64,000 nt of DNA from Rhodobacterales bacterium HKCCE3408 (GTDB lineage Bacteria; Pseudomonadota; Alphaproteobacteria; Rhodobacterales; Rhodobacteraceae), in assembly GCA_015689705.1 (NCBI GenBank), contig WVSN01000014.1, positions 1 to 64,000 on the forward strand, in the 5' to 3' direction. The position numbers and the translations under genes are program-made. Positions 18,382-27,486 of this stretch are shown here, piece by piece (position 1 is the first letter of the stretch; each line of letters begins with the position of its first letter). The notes under the pieces are model-generated. The model was not told the DNA's origin, searched no databases, and saw only the letters and a list, made by a program, of their open reading frames with translations.

Positions 18382-19163
18382 CAGGCGTCTCTCGTGACCG
18401 CATATAGGGCCACGGCGGCGGCGTTCGAGACGTTGAGCGAGCCGAATTCGCCGGCCGCGTCGATCCGCACCAGCCGGTCGCAGAGCGACTTCGTGCGGTC
18501 GCGCAGGCCCGGCCCCTCGGCGCCGAGGACGAGGCCGATCGCCCGACCGCCGAGATCGCGCGCGGCGGCGTCGATGCTCTCCTCCGCCTCGCCGTCGAGG
18601 CCGAGCAGCGTGTAGCCCATATCCTTCAGCCGCTCCATCGCGTCGCCGAGATTGCCGACCCGCAGATAGGGCTGCCGTTCGAGCGCGCCGGAGGCGGATT
18701 TGGCCAGCGCCCCGGTCTCGGGCGCGGAATGGCGGGCGGGCGCGATGACGGCCGCCGCGCCGAAAACCTCGGCCGAGCGCAGGATGGCGCCGACATTGTG
18801 CGGATCGGTGACGCGGTCGAGCAGAAGGAGCCGCGGGCGTTCGGAGGACAGCGCGATATCCTCGAGCCGGCCCCAGTCGAGCGGCTTGACCTCGAGCGCC
18901 GCGCCCTGGTGCACCGAGCCCGGGTCGAGCGGCGCGGGGAAGCTGCGCGGATCGGCGATCTCGGCCTCGATCCCGGCATTTGCCAGCACCTCGGGCCCGA
19001 GCCGGTCGGCGGCGTTCTTGGTCAGGATCAGGCGCAGTTTTTCCCGTCGCGGATTGGCCAGCGCGTCGCGCACGGCGTGGAGGCCGAAGACCCAGACGGT
19101 CTCGGCCGCGGCCTTGCGCCGGGCCTGTTCCTTGTCGATCACCCAGGCGGGTTTCCTGGCCAT
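18381..19163 (-). CDS. rlmB: 23S rRNA 2'-O-ribose methyltransferase of the TrmH/SpoU family
   Basis: 260 residues, the length of RlmB, which methylates G2251 in the 23S rRNA peptidyl-transferase P loop. SpoU knot motifs are present: DPHNVGAILRSAEVFGA (motif 1), IGLVLGAEGPGL (motif 2), FGSLNVSNAAAVALY (motif 3). The N-terminal substrate domain contains WVFGLHAVRDALANPRR. Start at MARKPAWVIDKEQ; longer forms run into the tRNA gene on the other strand. Assignment to RlmB rather than a paralogous TrmH is probable, not certain. Confidence 0.88.
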   Translation of the reverse strand: MARKPAWVIDKEQARRKAAAETVWVFGLHAVRDALANPRREKLRLILTKNAADRLGPEVLANAGIEAEIADPRSFPAPLDPGSVHQGAALEVKPLDWGRLEDIALSSERPRLLLLDRVTDPHNVGAILRSAEVFGAAAVIAPARHSAPETGALAKSASGALERQPYLRVGNLGDAMERLKDMGYTLLGLDGEAEESIDAAARDLGGRAIGLVLGAEGPGLRDRTKSLCDRLVRIDAAGEFGSLNVSNAAAVALYAVTRDA

Positions 19164-19267
19164 GAAGCGCCCTCCGATACCGGCCCGGCCTTGGCCGATT
19201 TTCGCCTTGACGGCAAGGGGGGCGCCGATTATCCCGCCCCAGCACGCGGGGCCAGATCCCCGCGTTC

Positions 19268-19351
19268 GGGCGACGAGCTGCAAGGTGCGGCAGCGGACTG
19301 TAACTCCGCCGGGGAGACCCATGCCTGGTTCGATTCCAGGGTCGCCCACCA
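19268..19351 (+). tRNA. tRNA-Tyr (GTA)
   Basis: Acceptor stem GGGCGAC (19268-19274) pairs with GTCGCCC (19341-19347), followed by the encoded ACCA. D arm GCTG...CAGC, anticodon stem GCGGA/TCCGC around loop CTGTAAC with anticodon GTA, a 14-nt variable arm with a GGG/CCC stem, and T arm CCTGG-TTCGATT-CCAGG. The long variable arm is expected for bacterial tRNA-Tyr. The sugar island starts about 135 nt further on. Confidence 0.93.
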
Positions 19352-19485
19352 TTTTCATTCAGTACCGGCCCGAACCGAATATCGGGACTACTGAACCGCC
19401 AGCGGACAAATCCCCCTGACGTTGACAGTACCGCGGCCTTCTGGCTCAAGGGACGAAAGGCATCAGCCTTGCCGTTGGAGGCCGG

Positions 19486-20223
19486 ATGGACAGTCCTATC
19501 GATGTGACAATTGTCTGCGGCGCACGTCCGGCTCTCCTGGAACGGACGCTCAACTCGTTCGCGAACCGACTGTTCGCCAATTTCGAGATTGGCCAGGTCT
19601 TTGCAAACCTTGATCTGTTTAACGGTACCGAGGCGGAGCGCGCGGCCTGCCGAGACCTGCTGCATGCGCACTTCGAGCGCGTCGACTGCCGCTTGACCGA
19701 GACGCCCGGATTCGCCGAGGCGGTGCGGTGGCTCTGGTCACAGCCCAAAGCAGAGATCGCACTGCACCTTGAGGACGATTGGCTGCTTAACTGCGATGTG
19801 AGGCCCGGCGATATCCTGCCACTCTTCTCCGGCAATACCGGACAGGTATCATTTCAGGCGCTGGAGAAGCATTGGAAATATCGATCGAGATACCACACCC
19901 GACGCCGGAGGCTGCGGATACCGGGGATCGGAAGCATCAGCTGGCCTGACCCGAGCAGACCGTTCTTCACTACAGCGCCGAGCTTTGTAACGCGTCACTT
20001 CGCGAATGGCTGTTCAGAGCGGTTCGATACGACGCGAGATCCGGAGAAACAGATGTCGGACGGCTCGAATCCGACCCTCAGTGCCTTCACTCGGCAGTTT
20101 CGGAACCGCCTGTGGGGTGGCCGCAACCCCTATCCGATCACAGACATCGGGCGCGACTGGCGTGCGGCGCAAGGGATCGAGAAGTCAATCGTGGGCGGGC
20201 GGAGTTCATGGACGAGCGCTTGA
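19486..20223 (+). CDS. glycosyltransferase-like protein (GT-A fold)
   Basis: 245 residues. The start MDSPIDVTIVCGARPALLER followed by TLNSFANRLF resembles the nucleotide-sugar binding beginning of GT2-like proteins, and AEIALHLEDDWLLN (about residue 90) supplies an acidic ExDD metal motif. After that come SFQALEKHWKYRSRYH and a basic stretch. No membrane segment. It probably acts on a lipid- or surface-linked glycan with the gene that follows. First gene after tRNA-Tyr. Family level only. Confidence 0.65.
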   Translation: MDSPIDVTIVCGARPALLERTLNSFANRLFANFEIGQVFANLDLFNGTEAERAACRDLLHAHFERVDCRLTETPGFAEAVRWLWSQPKAEIALHLEDDWLLNCDVRPGDILPLFSGNTGQVSFQALEKHWKYRSRYHTRRRRLRIPGIGSISWPDPSRPFFTTAPSFVTRHFANGCSERFDTTRDPEKQMSDGSNPTLSAFTRQFRNRLWGGRNPYPITDIGRDWRAAQGIEKSIVGGRSSWTSA

Positions 20224-20308
20224 CGGTGACCTCTATCAGTAGCCCGCTTCCCTCTCAAGAACAGCCAGATTATACAGCGAGACACCGACCTCATACCTGG
20301 ATCTACGA

Positions 20309-21487
20309 TTGACATTTTCTTATTCCATAGTCGTTCCGACACGGAACCGTCCACGTGAGTTGGGACTGACCCTAGCGGGACTCTCGGTCCTGCGACACGG
20401 GGACTACGAGATCGTCGTTTCAGATAACTCCGATGACGACACGTCTTCAGTCAACCAAAAGACCGCCGCGGAGACTTTGGAGAATGTTCCTCACCGTTAT
20501 GTCCGGCCGGAACGCGTCCTAGGTATGTCAGACCACTGGAAATTTGCAGTGTCTCAAGCGAAGGGAAACTTCATAGGCATCACTACAGACCGGATGACTC
20601 TTCTGCCCGACAGCCTTTCTATTATTGATGCTGCTATTGCTGAGCGTCAAAGTACATGCATTTGTTTTCCAGCCCTTTCTTTAACCCCCGGCGTGAAGAA
20701 TTTGAATTCACTAATGCCGAAGACACCTATTGAAATAGAGACCGTTAATAGTCGTGACATACTCGAAAAGTTTGCGCGGGGTTCATTGACGAAGCGGTGT
20801 CCACGCTTCCTAAACTCATTCACTTCTTCAAGTTTGTTATTTGAGATAGATCAAAGATTCGGCGGGATTTTTGACGGGATCTCCCCTGACTACGCCTTTC
20901 TGTTCCGCCTTCTCGAGACAAGCCCAGTTTTCGATCATTTGGAGGCACCGATCCTTATTGACCATTCGCCGCATGTATCAAACGGCGTGGCCTGGACGCG
21001 GAATGTCCCAAATAAGGCATCTCAGGACTTCGGGCGACGGTTGCTTGAGGGACACGAAACACTACTACGATTTGGACCGATCCCTTATGATGTTCGACTG
21101 CTTCCAAACGTAATCCGCGAACACGAAATCGCGCGGAGTCGGGCTCATGACAATATTCCAGCACTCGAAATCCAATCAGCGTCCTTCACGGCTGCTTGTC
21201 ACAAGGCGGTCCGTCGCTTCGCTATGTTCGACGAGGCGACGAAGTCGACATTCTTACGTATTCGCCAATTTGAGTTGCAGCACGGAATAAGTCGCCAAAA
21301 ACTTGAAACTAAGCTGCGGCTGCGATTTGCTCAGATCCGCAACACGGTCAAGCGCAGGTTCGCTTTCGCCAACCGATCAGGGGACGAATCCTTGAACCCA
21401 TCGCAGTTGAAGAAGATGCTCTTGACTACGAAACTGCTTGGCCCATCGGGGCGAGCCAATCGAACGCTTGCGGAACCTGCAGGATGA
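20309..21487 (+). CDS. family 2 glycosyltransferase, low-GC gene
   Basis: 392 residues from a TTG codon. The N-terminus TFSYSIVVPTRNRPRELGLT with DYEIVVSDNSDDDTSS is the GT2 nucleotide-binding fold; LGMSDHWKFAVSQAKGNFIG and ITTDRMTLLPDS follow in place of the usual DxD. The C-terminal third is helical and basic (KLETKLRLRFAQIRNTVKRR). Base composition is much more AT-rich than any neighbour (for example around 20620-20860), so it was probably acquired recently. The stop overlaps the next start (ATGA at 21484-21487). Likely adds a sugar made by the following pathway. Confidence 0.82.
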   Translation: MTFSYSIVVPTRNRPRELGLTLAGLSVLRHGDYEIVVSDNSDDDTSSVNQKTAAETLENVPHRYVRPERVLGMSDHWKFAVSQAKGNFIGITTDRMTLLPDSLSIIDAAIAERQSTCICFPALSLTPGVKNLNSLMPKTPIEIETVNSRDILEKFARGSLTKRCPRFLNSFTSSSLLFEIDQRFGGIFDGISPDYAFLFRLLETSPVFDHLEAPILIDHSPHVSNGVAWTRNVPNKASQDFGRRLLEGHETLLRFGPIPYDVRLLPNVIREHEIARSRAHDNIPALEIQSASFTAACHKAVRRFAMFDEATKSTFLRIRQFELQHGISRQKLETKLRLRFAQIRNTVKRRFAFANRSGDESLNPSQLKKMLLTTKLLGPSGRANRTLAEPAG

Positions 21488-22251
21488 AAGCGGTTATTCT
21501 TGCAGGCGGGCTTGGAACCCGCATCAGCGAGGAATCCCATCTCCGTCCGAAGCCGATGATCGAGATCGGTGGCAGGCCGATCCTCTGGCATATCATGAAG
21601 CATTTTGGCCATCACGGCATCACTGACTTCGTGATCTGTTGCGGCTACAAGGGGTACCTCATCAAGGAATACTTCGCGAACTACTTTCTGCACATGTCGG
21701 ACATTACGTTCGACATCGCAAGGAACTCTATGGAAGTGCATCAGGGCAACGCTGAACCCTGGCGAGTGACGCTTGTTGATACCGGCGAGATGACCCAGAC
21801 CGCCGGGCGACTGAAGCGGGTCAGATCCTACCTCTCAGAGCGATTCATCTTCACCTATGGCGACGGTGTCAGCAACATCGACCTCAGTGCACTGTTGGAG
21901 CTGCATGTGGACGAAGGCACCGAGGCTACAGTCACGGCGGTCCAGCCGGCCGGTCGCTTTGGCAGCCTTGGGACAGCCGGTAACCGCGTGACCAAATTCG
22001 CCGAAAAACCGAAAGGTGATGGGCAATGGGTCAGCGGCGGGTTCTTCGTTCTGGAACCTTCGGTCATCGACCGCATTGAGGGTGACAGCACCATCTGGGA
22101 GCGCGAACCCGTCGAGACACTTGCCGCCGATGGACAGTTGTCGGTTTATCGCCATACCGGCTTCTGGGCGCCGATGGACACGATGCGAGACAAAGCTTAC
22201 CTCGAACAGCTCTGGTCCAATGATGCCGCACCCTGGAAGACATGGGACTGA
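21484..22251 (+). CDS. rfbF: glucose-1-phosphate cytidylyltransferase
   Basis: 255 residues, the family length. Makes CDP-glucose from CTP and glucose 1-phosphate, opening the CDP-deoxysugar pathway. The signature MKAVILAGGLGTRISEESHL lacks the usual phosphate-loop variation and is followed by RPKPMIEIGGRPILWHIMKH. FIFTYGDGVSNIDL contains the metal aspartate, and WVSGGFFVLEPSVID and EREPVETLAADGQLSVYRH are RfbF hallmarks. Glucose 1-phosphate could come from the phosphoglucomutase about 25 kb to the right. First committed enzyme of this cluster. Confidence 0.95.
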   Translation: MKAVILAGGLGTRISEESHLRPKPMIEIGGRPILWHIMKHFGHHGITDFVICCGYKGYLIKEYFANYFLHMSDITFDIARNSMEVHQGNAEPWRVTLVDTGEMTQTAGRLKRVRSYLSERFIFTYGDGVSNIDLSALLELHVDEGTEATVTAVQPAGRFGSLGTAGNRVTKFAEKPKGDGQWVSGGFFVLEPSVIDRIEGDSTIWEREPVETLAADGQLSVYRHTGFWAPMDTMRDKAYLEQLWSNDAAPWKTWD

Positions 22252-23297
22252 GCGCGGCCTTCTCCGGCCGGCGTGTGCTCGTCACCGGCCACACCGGCTT
22301 CAAGGGGTCCTGGCTGTCACACTGGCTTCTGGCGATGGGGGCGGAGGTCAGCGGAATCGCATTGGAACCCGACACCGAACCGTCGCTCTTCGAGGCTCTC
22401 GGCCTGAGGGCGAGGATGGCGAATACCGTTCAGGACATTCGGGACTTCGAAGCGACTGCGCGAGCCGTCGAATTGGCAGCACCCGACATCGTCTTTCACC
22501 TCGCAGCGCAGCCGCTCGTCCGCCAAAGCTACCGTGATCCGGTGACGACCTTCGCGACGAACGTGATGGGCACGGCACATGTAATCGAGGCGCTCCGGAC
22601 ACGCGCGCAGCCCTGCGTCTTGGTCGTCGCGACGACCGACAAGGTCTACGAGAACAACGGGGCCGGACGCCCTTTCGCCGAAGACGATCCGTTGGGCGGG
22701 TACGATCCGTACAGCGCATCCAAGGCTGCAGCTGAACTGGTGGCCGGGTCGTATCGGCGGAGCTACTTCGCGGACGGGCCCGTGCGCCTCGCTACAGCGC
22801 GGGCCGGCAATGTGATCGGAGGCGGCGACTGGGCCGAGGATCGGATCCTGCCGGACCTTGCCCGCGCCTTCGCTGCCGGCCGCTCGCTTGGCCTGCGCAA
22901 TCCCCACTCGACGCGACCATGGCAGCACGTGCTCGACCCGCTCCACGGCTATCTGCGCTTGTCTATTGCCTTGGCGGACGGCACGGCGCTCTCTGGCGCC
23001 TACAACTTCGGCCCTGACCCGACGGAGATCCGGAGTGTCGGCGAGCTTGTCGCAAATGCAACTCGCACCTGGCCGGGACGCGTGGATTTCGCCCCAGATG
23101 CCAACGCACCGCACGAAGCCGAACGGCTTTCGCTTGCGACCGAACGAGCGGCAACAGAGCTTGACTGGCGGCCGGTCTGGGACGTCGCTACGGCCGTGGA
23201 GAAAACGGTCGCTTGGTATCGGGCTACGGCCGAAGGCGCCGATCCGGTAAATCTCGTGAATGCCGACATAGCCGCATTCGAGGAGGCGCTGGCTTGA
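22242..23297 (+). CDS. rfbG: CDP-glucose 4,6-dehydratase
   Basis: 351 residues. A short-chain dehydrogenase/reductase-type NAD enzyme making CDP-4-keto-6-deoxyglucose. The NAD site is RRVLVTGHTGFKGSWLSHWL near residue 10; VVATTDKVYEN and YDPYSASKAAAEL provide the catalytic Asp/Lys and Tyr-x-x-x-Lys. ATARAGNVIGGGDWAEDRIL is typical of RfbG. It overlaps rfbF by 10 nt and its stop overlaps the next gene's TTG start. Confidence 0.95.
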   Translation: MGLSAAFSGRRVLVTGHTGFKGSWLSHWLLAMGAEVSGIALEPDTEPSLFEALGLRARMANTVQDIRDFEATARAVELAAPDIVFHLAAQPLVRQSYRDPVTTFATNVMGTAHVIEALRTRAQPCVLVVATTDKVYENNGAGRPFAEDDPLGGYDPYSASKAAAELVAGSYRRSYFADGPVRLATARAGNVIGGGDWAEDRILPDLARAFAAGRSLGLRNPHSTRPWQHVLDPLHGYLRLSIALADGTALSGAYNFGPDPTEIRSVGELVANATRTWPGRVDFAPDANAPHEAERLSLATERAATELDWRPVWDVATAVEKTVAWYRATAEGADPVNLVNADIAAFEEALA

Positions 23298-23836
23298 TAT
23301 TCTCGGACACCGACCTGCCCGGAGTACAGTGCGTCGCGCTCGAACAGCATGAAGATACGCGGGGATTCTTTGCCCGCGCCTTCTGCGCTGAGGAGTTCGC
23401 CCGGCACGGTTTGTTCTCGTCGATCGCGCAAATCAACGTCTCGGCGACACGACGGAAAGGCACGATCCGCGGCATCCACTTTCAGCGCCCGCCAGCTGCT
23501 GAAGCGAAGCTGGTGCGCTGCGTGCGCGGCGCCATCCTGGATGTTGCAGTGGACTTGCGGCGATCCTCGACCAACTTCGGCCGCTGGACGGCCTGCAGGC
23601 TCGACGCCGAGACCGGAAATGCGCTCTACTTGCCCGAGGGCTTTGGCCACGCCTTTCAGGCCCTGACAGACGACGTCGAGATGCTGTATCTCCACTCCAC
23701 CGCTTACCAGCCTCACCTCTCGGACGGCGTGCGCTTTGACGATCCCACAATCGGCATCGAATGGCCGCTCCCGGTCAAGATGGTCTCGGATCGAGACCGC
23801 GCACTCCCGCTGCTCGACGCGATGGAGCCGATATGA
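23294..23836 (+). CDS. RmlC-like sugar 3,5-epimerase
   Basis: 180 residues when started at TTG 23294, which overlaps the rfbG stop; this yields the usual cupin N-terminus. Motifs are HEDTRGFFARAFCAEEFA (substrate Arg and Phe), RKGTIRGIHFQ with the catalytic His (about residue 58), AKLVRCVRGAILDVAVDLR, and LYLPEGFGHAFQALTDDVEM. Homologous to dTDP-4-keto-6-deoxyglucose 3,5-epimerase. Here the likely substrate is a CDP-4-keto-6-deoxy sugar, possibly after C-methylation (inference from context). Confidence 0.88.
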   Translation: MIFSDTDLPGVQCVALEQHEDTRGFFARAFCAEEFARHGLFSSIAQINVSATRRKGTIRGIHFQRPPAAEAKLVRCVRGAILDVAVDLRRSSTNFGRWTACRLDAETGNALYLPEGFGHAFQALTDDVEMLYLHSTAYQPHLSDGVRFDDPTIGIEWPLPVKMVSDRDRALPLLDAMEPI

Positions 23837-25062
23837 CGCATATCTGTCGCCATTGCCGCGCTGCGCTTAGCCGCCCTTTCCTCGACCTCGGCTTCTCGCC
23901 GCCGTCAAACGACTACCTTACGGCGGAAGACCTAAAACGGCCCGAGATCACATACCCACTGCGATTGCATGTCTGTCCCTCCTGCTGGCTGGTGCAGACC
24001 GAGGATTATGCCCGCGCCGACGAAATCTTCCGCGCCGACTACGCCTATTTCTCTTCGACGTCGCAGGGCTGGCTCAACCATGCTGCCCGCTATGCCGCAA
24101 TGGTGACCGATCGCTTTTCGCTCGGCTCCGACTCTTTCGTGATCGAAGTGGCGTCGAACGACGGCTACCTGCTGCGAAATTTCGTCACCGCGGGCATCCC
24201 GTGTCTGGGAATCGAGCCGACCGACGCCACTGCCAGCGCCGCCGAGGCGCTCGGCATCCCGGTGGAGCGCGAGTTCTTCGGCGCCGAGATGGGCCGACGA
24301 CTGGCCGCCGACGGTCGGTCTGCCGACCTCATCGCGGGCAACAATGTCTTTGCGCACGTCCCCGACATCCTCGACTTCGCGAACGGTTTGGCGGCAGCTC
24401 TGAAGCCCGAGGGCGTTGTCACTCTGGAGTTCCCGCATCTCCTGCGGCTCATGGAACAGGCGCAGTTCGACACCGTCTATCACGAGCATTTCTCCTATCT
24501 CTCGCTTTGCGCGACGGCGCGCATTTTCGCGGCGGCAGGATTGCGATTGTTCGACGTAGAGGAACTGCCGACCCATGGCGGCAGCCTCCGTGTGTATGGG
24601 TGCCGCAGCGGTGCCAGGCATCCCGAGGCACCGGCTGTTGCGGCAGTCATTGCGATCGAACGTGAGTTCGGCCTGGAGACCGAGGCGCCCTATGCCGCCC
24701 TCCAGGATCGAGCCGAAGCCACCGCGTGCCGCCTGACCGAGTTCCTCTTGGACCTGCGGCGCCAGGGGCAGACCGTCGCGGGCTACGGCGCCGCCGCCAA
24801 AGGCAACACGCTTCTGAACTTCGCAGGCGTCAGGCCGCATCTCTTGCCGTTCGTCTGCGACGCCGCGCCAGCCAAGCAGGGCAGGTTCCTGCCCGGCAGC
24901 CACATCCCGATCCGACCTCCCGCAGCCCTCCGCGACGCGCGCCCTGATGTCGTGCTCATCCTGCCGTGGAACATCGCCGACGAAGTTCGGGAGCAACTCT
25001 CCGACCTTGCCGCGGCGGGCACCCGGTTCGCGACCGCCGTGCCGGAGCTGCGCGTCATATGA
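23833..25062 (+). CDS. nucleotide-sugar C-methyltransferase
   Basis: 409 residues, typical of sugar C-methyltransferases such as TylC3/NovU. The N-terminus has a zinc-binding domain (CRHCRAALSRPFLDLGFSPP; VCPSCWLVQTEDY). The SAM site is FVIEVASNDGYLLRNF near residue 104. HEHFSYLSL and the C-terminal GYGAAAKGNTLLNFAG domain match the family. These enzymes add a methyl group at C3 (sometimes C5) of 4-keto-6-deoxy sugars. A C-branch on a CDP sugar is less common than on a dTDP sugar. ATGA overlaps on both sides show tight coupling. Confidence 0.88.
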   Translation: MTHICRHCRAALSRPFLDLGFSPPSNDYLTAEDLKRPEITYPLRLHVCPSCWLVQTEDYARADEIFRADYAYFSSTSQGWLNHAARYAAMVTDRFSLGSDSFVIEVASNDGYLLRNFVTAGIPCLGIEPTDATASAAEALGIPVEREFFGAEMGRRLAADGRSADLIAGNNVFAHVPDILDFANGLAAALKPEGVVTLEFPHLLRLMEQAQFDTVYHEHFSYLSLCATARIFAAAGLRLFDVEELPTHGGSLRVYGCRSGARHPEAPAVAAVIAIEREFGLETEAPYAALQDRAEATACRLTEFLLDLRRQGQTVAGYGAAAKGNTLLNFAGVRPHLLPFVCDAAPAKQGRFLPGSHIPIRPPAALRDARPDVVLILPWNIADEVREQLSDLAAAGTRFATAVPELRVI

Positions 25063-26162
25063 GTCGCATTCTCTACACCAAGCCGTCGATCACCGAGCTC
25101 GAAGTCGCGTACGCGACCGACGCTGCCGCGACAGGTTGGGGCGCGAAATGCTACGATTATATCCTGAAATTCGAGGCCGGCTTCGCGGAGCATCTTGAGG
25201 TGCGCCACGCGATCGCGACCTCAAGCTGCACCGGCGCTATGCATATGGGGCTAGCGGCGCTTGGCATCGGGACAGGCGACGAAGTTATCCTCGCCGACAC
25301 CAACTGGATCGCGACAGCAGCCCCGATCGTGCATCTCGGGGCGAAACCTGTGTTTGTCGACATCAACCCAGAGACCTGGTGCATTGACCCGGCTGCTGCC
25401 GAGGCGGCAATCACACCCCGCACACGGGCGATCGTCGCGACGCATATCTACGGCAATCTCTGCAACATGGACGCGCTTCTGGCGATCGGCAACCGTCACG
25501 GCCTTCCGGTCATCGAGGATGCCGCAGAAGCCCTCGGATCGGTTTGGCGCGGACAGCGGGCGGGGTCGATGGGGCGGTTTTCGACTTTCTCGTTCCACGG
25601 CACCAAGACGCTGACGACCGGAGAGGGCGGGATGTTCGCGACCAACGATCCGGACCTGTATGAGACCGTTCTGACACTCTCGAACCACGGCCGCTCCCGT
25701 GGTCAGAGCCGGCAATTCTGGGCTGACATGATCGGCTTCAAATACAAAATGTCGAATATCCAAGCCGCCATCGGCTGCGCGCAGCTTGAACGGATCGATG
25801 CACTCGTGGACCGCAAACGCGCCATCCTCGGCGGATACCGCGACCGGCTGGACGACCTGGAGGGACTGCAACTGAATCCCGAACCACCTGACGGTGCGAA
25901 CGGCGCATGGATGCCGACGGCTGTATTTGCGCCCACGACAGGTGTGACCCGCGAAGCGTTACAGGCGGCTTTCCAAGCGGCCGATATCGACGCACGGGTT
26001 TTCTTCTGGCCGCTCAGTTCGCTCGACATGTTCGAGGATCGGCGCGAAAATATCCATGCATGGGACATTCCCGGCCGCGCAATCAACCTGCCGAGCTATC
26101 ACGACATGACGGAGGATGACCTGGACAGGGTGGCGGTCGTACTACGCGATACGTTAGTCTAG
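25059..26162 (+). CDS. DegT/DnrJ/EryC1 family sugar aminotransferase
   Basis: 367 residues. A PLP enzyme resembling GDP-perosamine synthase: ATSSCTGAMHMGLAALGIGTG, DEVILADTNWIATAAPI, PVIEDAAEALGS and the Schiff-base lysine in FSFHGTKTLTTGEGG (about residue 183). The lysine shows it is a transaminase rather than a RfbH/ColD-type dehydrase, which has His there. It would put an amino group on C4 (or C3) of the keto sugar using glutamate. Start at 25059 overlaps the upstream stop. Confidence 0.93.
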   Translation: MSRILYTKPSITELEVAYATDAAATGWGAKCYDYILKFEAGFAEHLEVRHAIATSSCTGAMHMGLAALGIGTGDEVILADTNWIATAAPIVHLGAKPVFVDINPETWCIDPAAAEAAITPRTRAIVATHIYGNLCNMDALLAIGNRHGLPVIEDAAEALGSVWRGQRAGSMGRFSTFSFHGTKTLTTGEGGMFATNDPDLYETVLTLSNHGRSRGQSRQFWADMIGFKYKMSNIQAAIGCAQLERIDALVDRKRAILGGYRDRLDDLEGLQLNPEPPDGANGAWMPTAVFAPTTGVTREALQAAFQAADIDARVFFWPLSSLDMFEDRRENIHAWDIPGRAINLPSYHDMTEDDLDRVAVVLRDTLV

Positions 26163-26167
26163 CCACG

Positions 26168-26854
26168 ATGTCGGACCCCAAGACCATCTCCACCGCTCTT
26201 GAGGCCCATTACCGGTCGGCGTTCAATACATATGGACAGACACCGCAGGGCGTAGACTGGGGCAAGGACGCTGCCGATCATGTGCTGCGACTTGACCGGA
26301 TGCTCGCCGTGCTCGAGGCCGGCACGCCGACAATCCAACCGGCGATCCTGGATGTCGGTGCGGGCTACGGCAGTCTCCTTGTCCGTGCGTTGGAACGAGG
26401 TATCGCGCTCGACTACTGCGCACTGGACCTCTGTGCGCCAATGATCGAGGCTGGCCGAAAAAGTCACCCCGACGCCGCCTGGAAGGTTGGCGATATCTTG
26501 GATGAGACCGGAAACGGACAGTACGATTACGTTGTCTGTAACGGTGTCCTGACCCAGAAGCTTACCGCGACACAGGCCGAGATGGACGCTTACCTAAAAG
26601 CGGTGGTGACGCGAATGTTCGCGCTCGCGCGGATCGGGATCGCCTTCAACGTCATGACGACGCATGTGAACTTCACCGCGCCGAACCTGTACTACCGCAA
26701 CCCGGCTGAACTTCTGGCATGGGCAATGTCCGAACTTTCGCCGCGGGTTCGCCTCGATCACGCATATCCGCTCTTCGAATACACGCTCTACCTCTATCAC
26801 GCCAACGCCCCAGGCCTTACCTACGGCGCGCATCGGTCCCAGGCTCGAGGATGA
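26168..26854 (+). CDS. class I SAM-dependent methyltransferase
   Basis: 228 residues. Motif I is ILDVGAGYGSLLVRALERG near residue 59; the acidic loop ends with LDYCALDLCAPMIEAGRK, and motif IV-like YDYVVCNGVL follows. No membrane part or other domain. It may methylate the amino group or a hydroxyl of the sugar; the acceptor cannot be told from the sequence. Overlaps the next gene (ATGA at 26851-26854). Confidence 0.82.
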   Translation: MSDPKTISTALEAHYRSAFNTYGQTPQGVDWGKDAADHVLRLDRMLAVLEAGTPTIQPAILDVGAGYGSLLVRALERGIALDYCALDLCAPMIEAGRKSHPDAAWKVGDILDETGNGQYDYVVCNGVLTQKLTATQAEMDAYLKAVVTRMFALARIGIAFNVMTTHVNFTAPNLYYRNPAELLAWAMSELSPRVRLDHAYPLFEYTLYLYHANAPGLTYGAHRSQARG

Positions 26855-27486
26855 GGATCGGACTAATCTGTTCCGGCGGGGGCGCCGTCATCGGGGCAGC
26901 GCACAGGCTTCTTGTGCAAACCGGGCACGAGGTAAATTGGTTTATGGTCACCGACAGATACTGTGCTGGCGAAGCGGTCGCCAACCAGCTGGCGATTCCA
27001 CAGATCCGGATTGTAGAACAGGAAGCCGAGCGTTTCAGCGAGGCCGCCGCGGACTGGCTCTTCCAAGTGAACAGCGTCGACACGATCGTACTGTTCTTTA
27101 CCAGGCTGGTCACAAGAGCACTTTTTGAACGCGGTCGATGCATCAATCTCCATCCATCACTGCTGCCTGCATTTCCAGGATTCGGTGCGCTCAATGCCGC
27201 TTGGACGTCGGGAACTCGGTTGGTTGGCGCAACGGCCCACGAGGTGGATGACACGATCGATGGCGGTCCGGTCCTGGCTCAGGTAACGCAGCCTCGGCCG
27301 GGTACGCGCGCTATGCTCGACCGGGTTTCATTTGCCCAGAAACTTCATCTTTTCCTCTGGATCGCGCTTGGTGCTCCATCGAGCCCGCGAGGCCGAAGCT
27401 GGTGCGACCCGTTGCTGCCGGACCCTGACGTTGCCGCGGCGCTTGCAGCGTTCCTTAGAGCCGAGGGCATCCCATGGCCAGAGTGA
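26851..27486 (+). CDS. formyltransferase family protein, probable sugar N-formyltransferase
   Basis: 211 residues. Begins MRIGLICSGGGAVIGAAHRL and has the formyltransferase active site: Asn and His in CINLHPSLLPAFPGFGALNA (near residue 97) and the Asp in AHEVDDTIDGGPVLAQ (near 130). This family uses N10-formyltetrahydrofolate. In such clusters it usually formylates the 4-amino group of a nucleotide-linked amino sugar, which fits the aminotransferase two genes upstream. It lacks the long C-terminal domain of Met-tRNA formyltransferase and the sequence is unlike PurN at the N-terminus, so sugar formylation is preferred. Confidence 0.82.
   Translation: MRIGLICSGGGAVIGAAHRLLVQTGHEVNWFMVTDRYCAGEAVANQLAIPQIRIVEQEAERFSEAAADWLFQVNSVDTIVLFFTRLVTRALFERGRCINLHPSLLPAFPGFGALNAAWTSGTRLVGATAHEVDDTIDGGPVLAQVTQPRPGTRAMLDRVSFAQKLHLFLWIALGAPSSPRGRSWCDPLLPDPDVAAALAAFLRAEGIPWPE

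Noticed and set aside
25059-26162. RfbH/ColD-type 3-dehydrase
   Set aside because: Catalytic position is Lys in FSFHGTKTLTTGEGG, which marks a transaminase.
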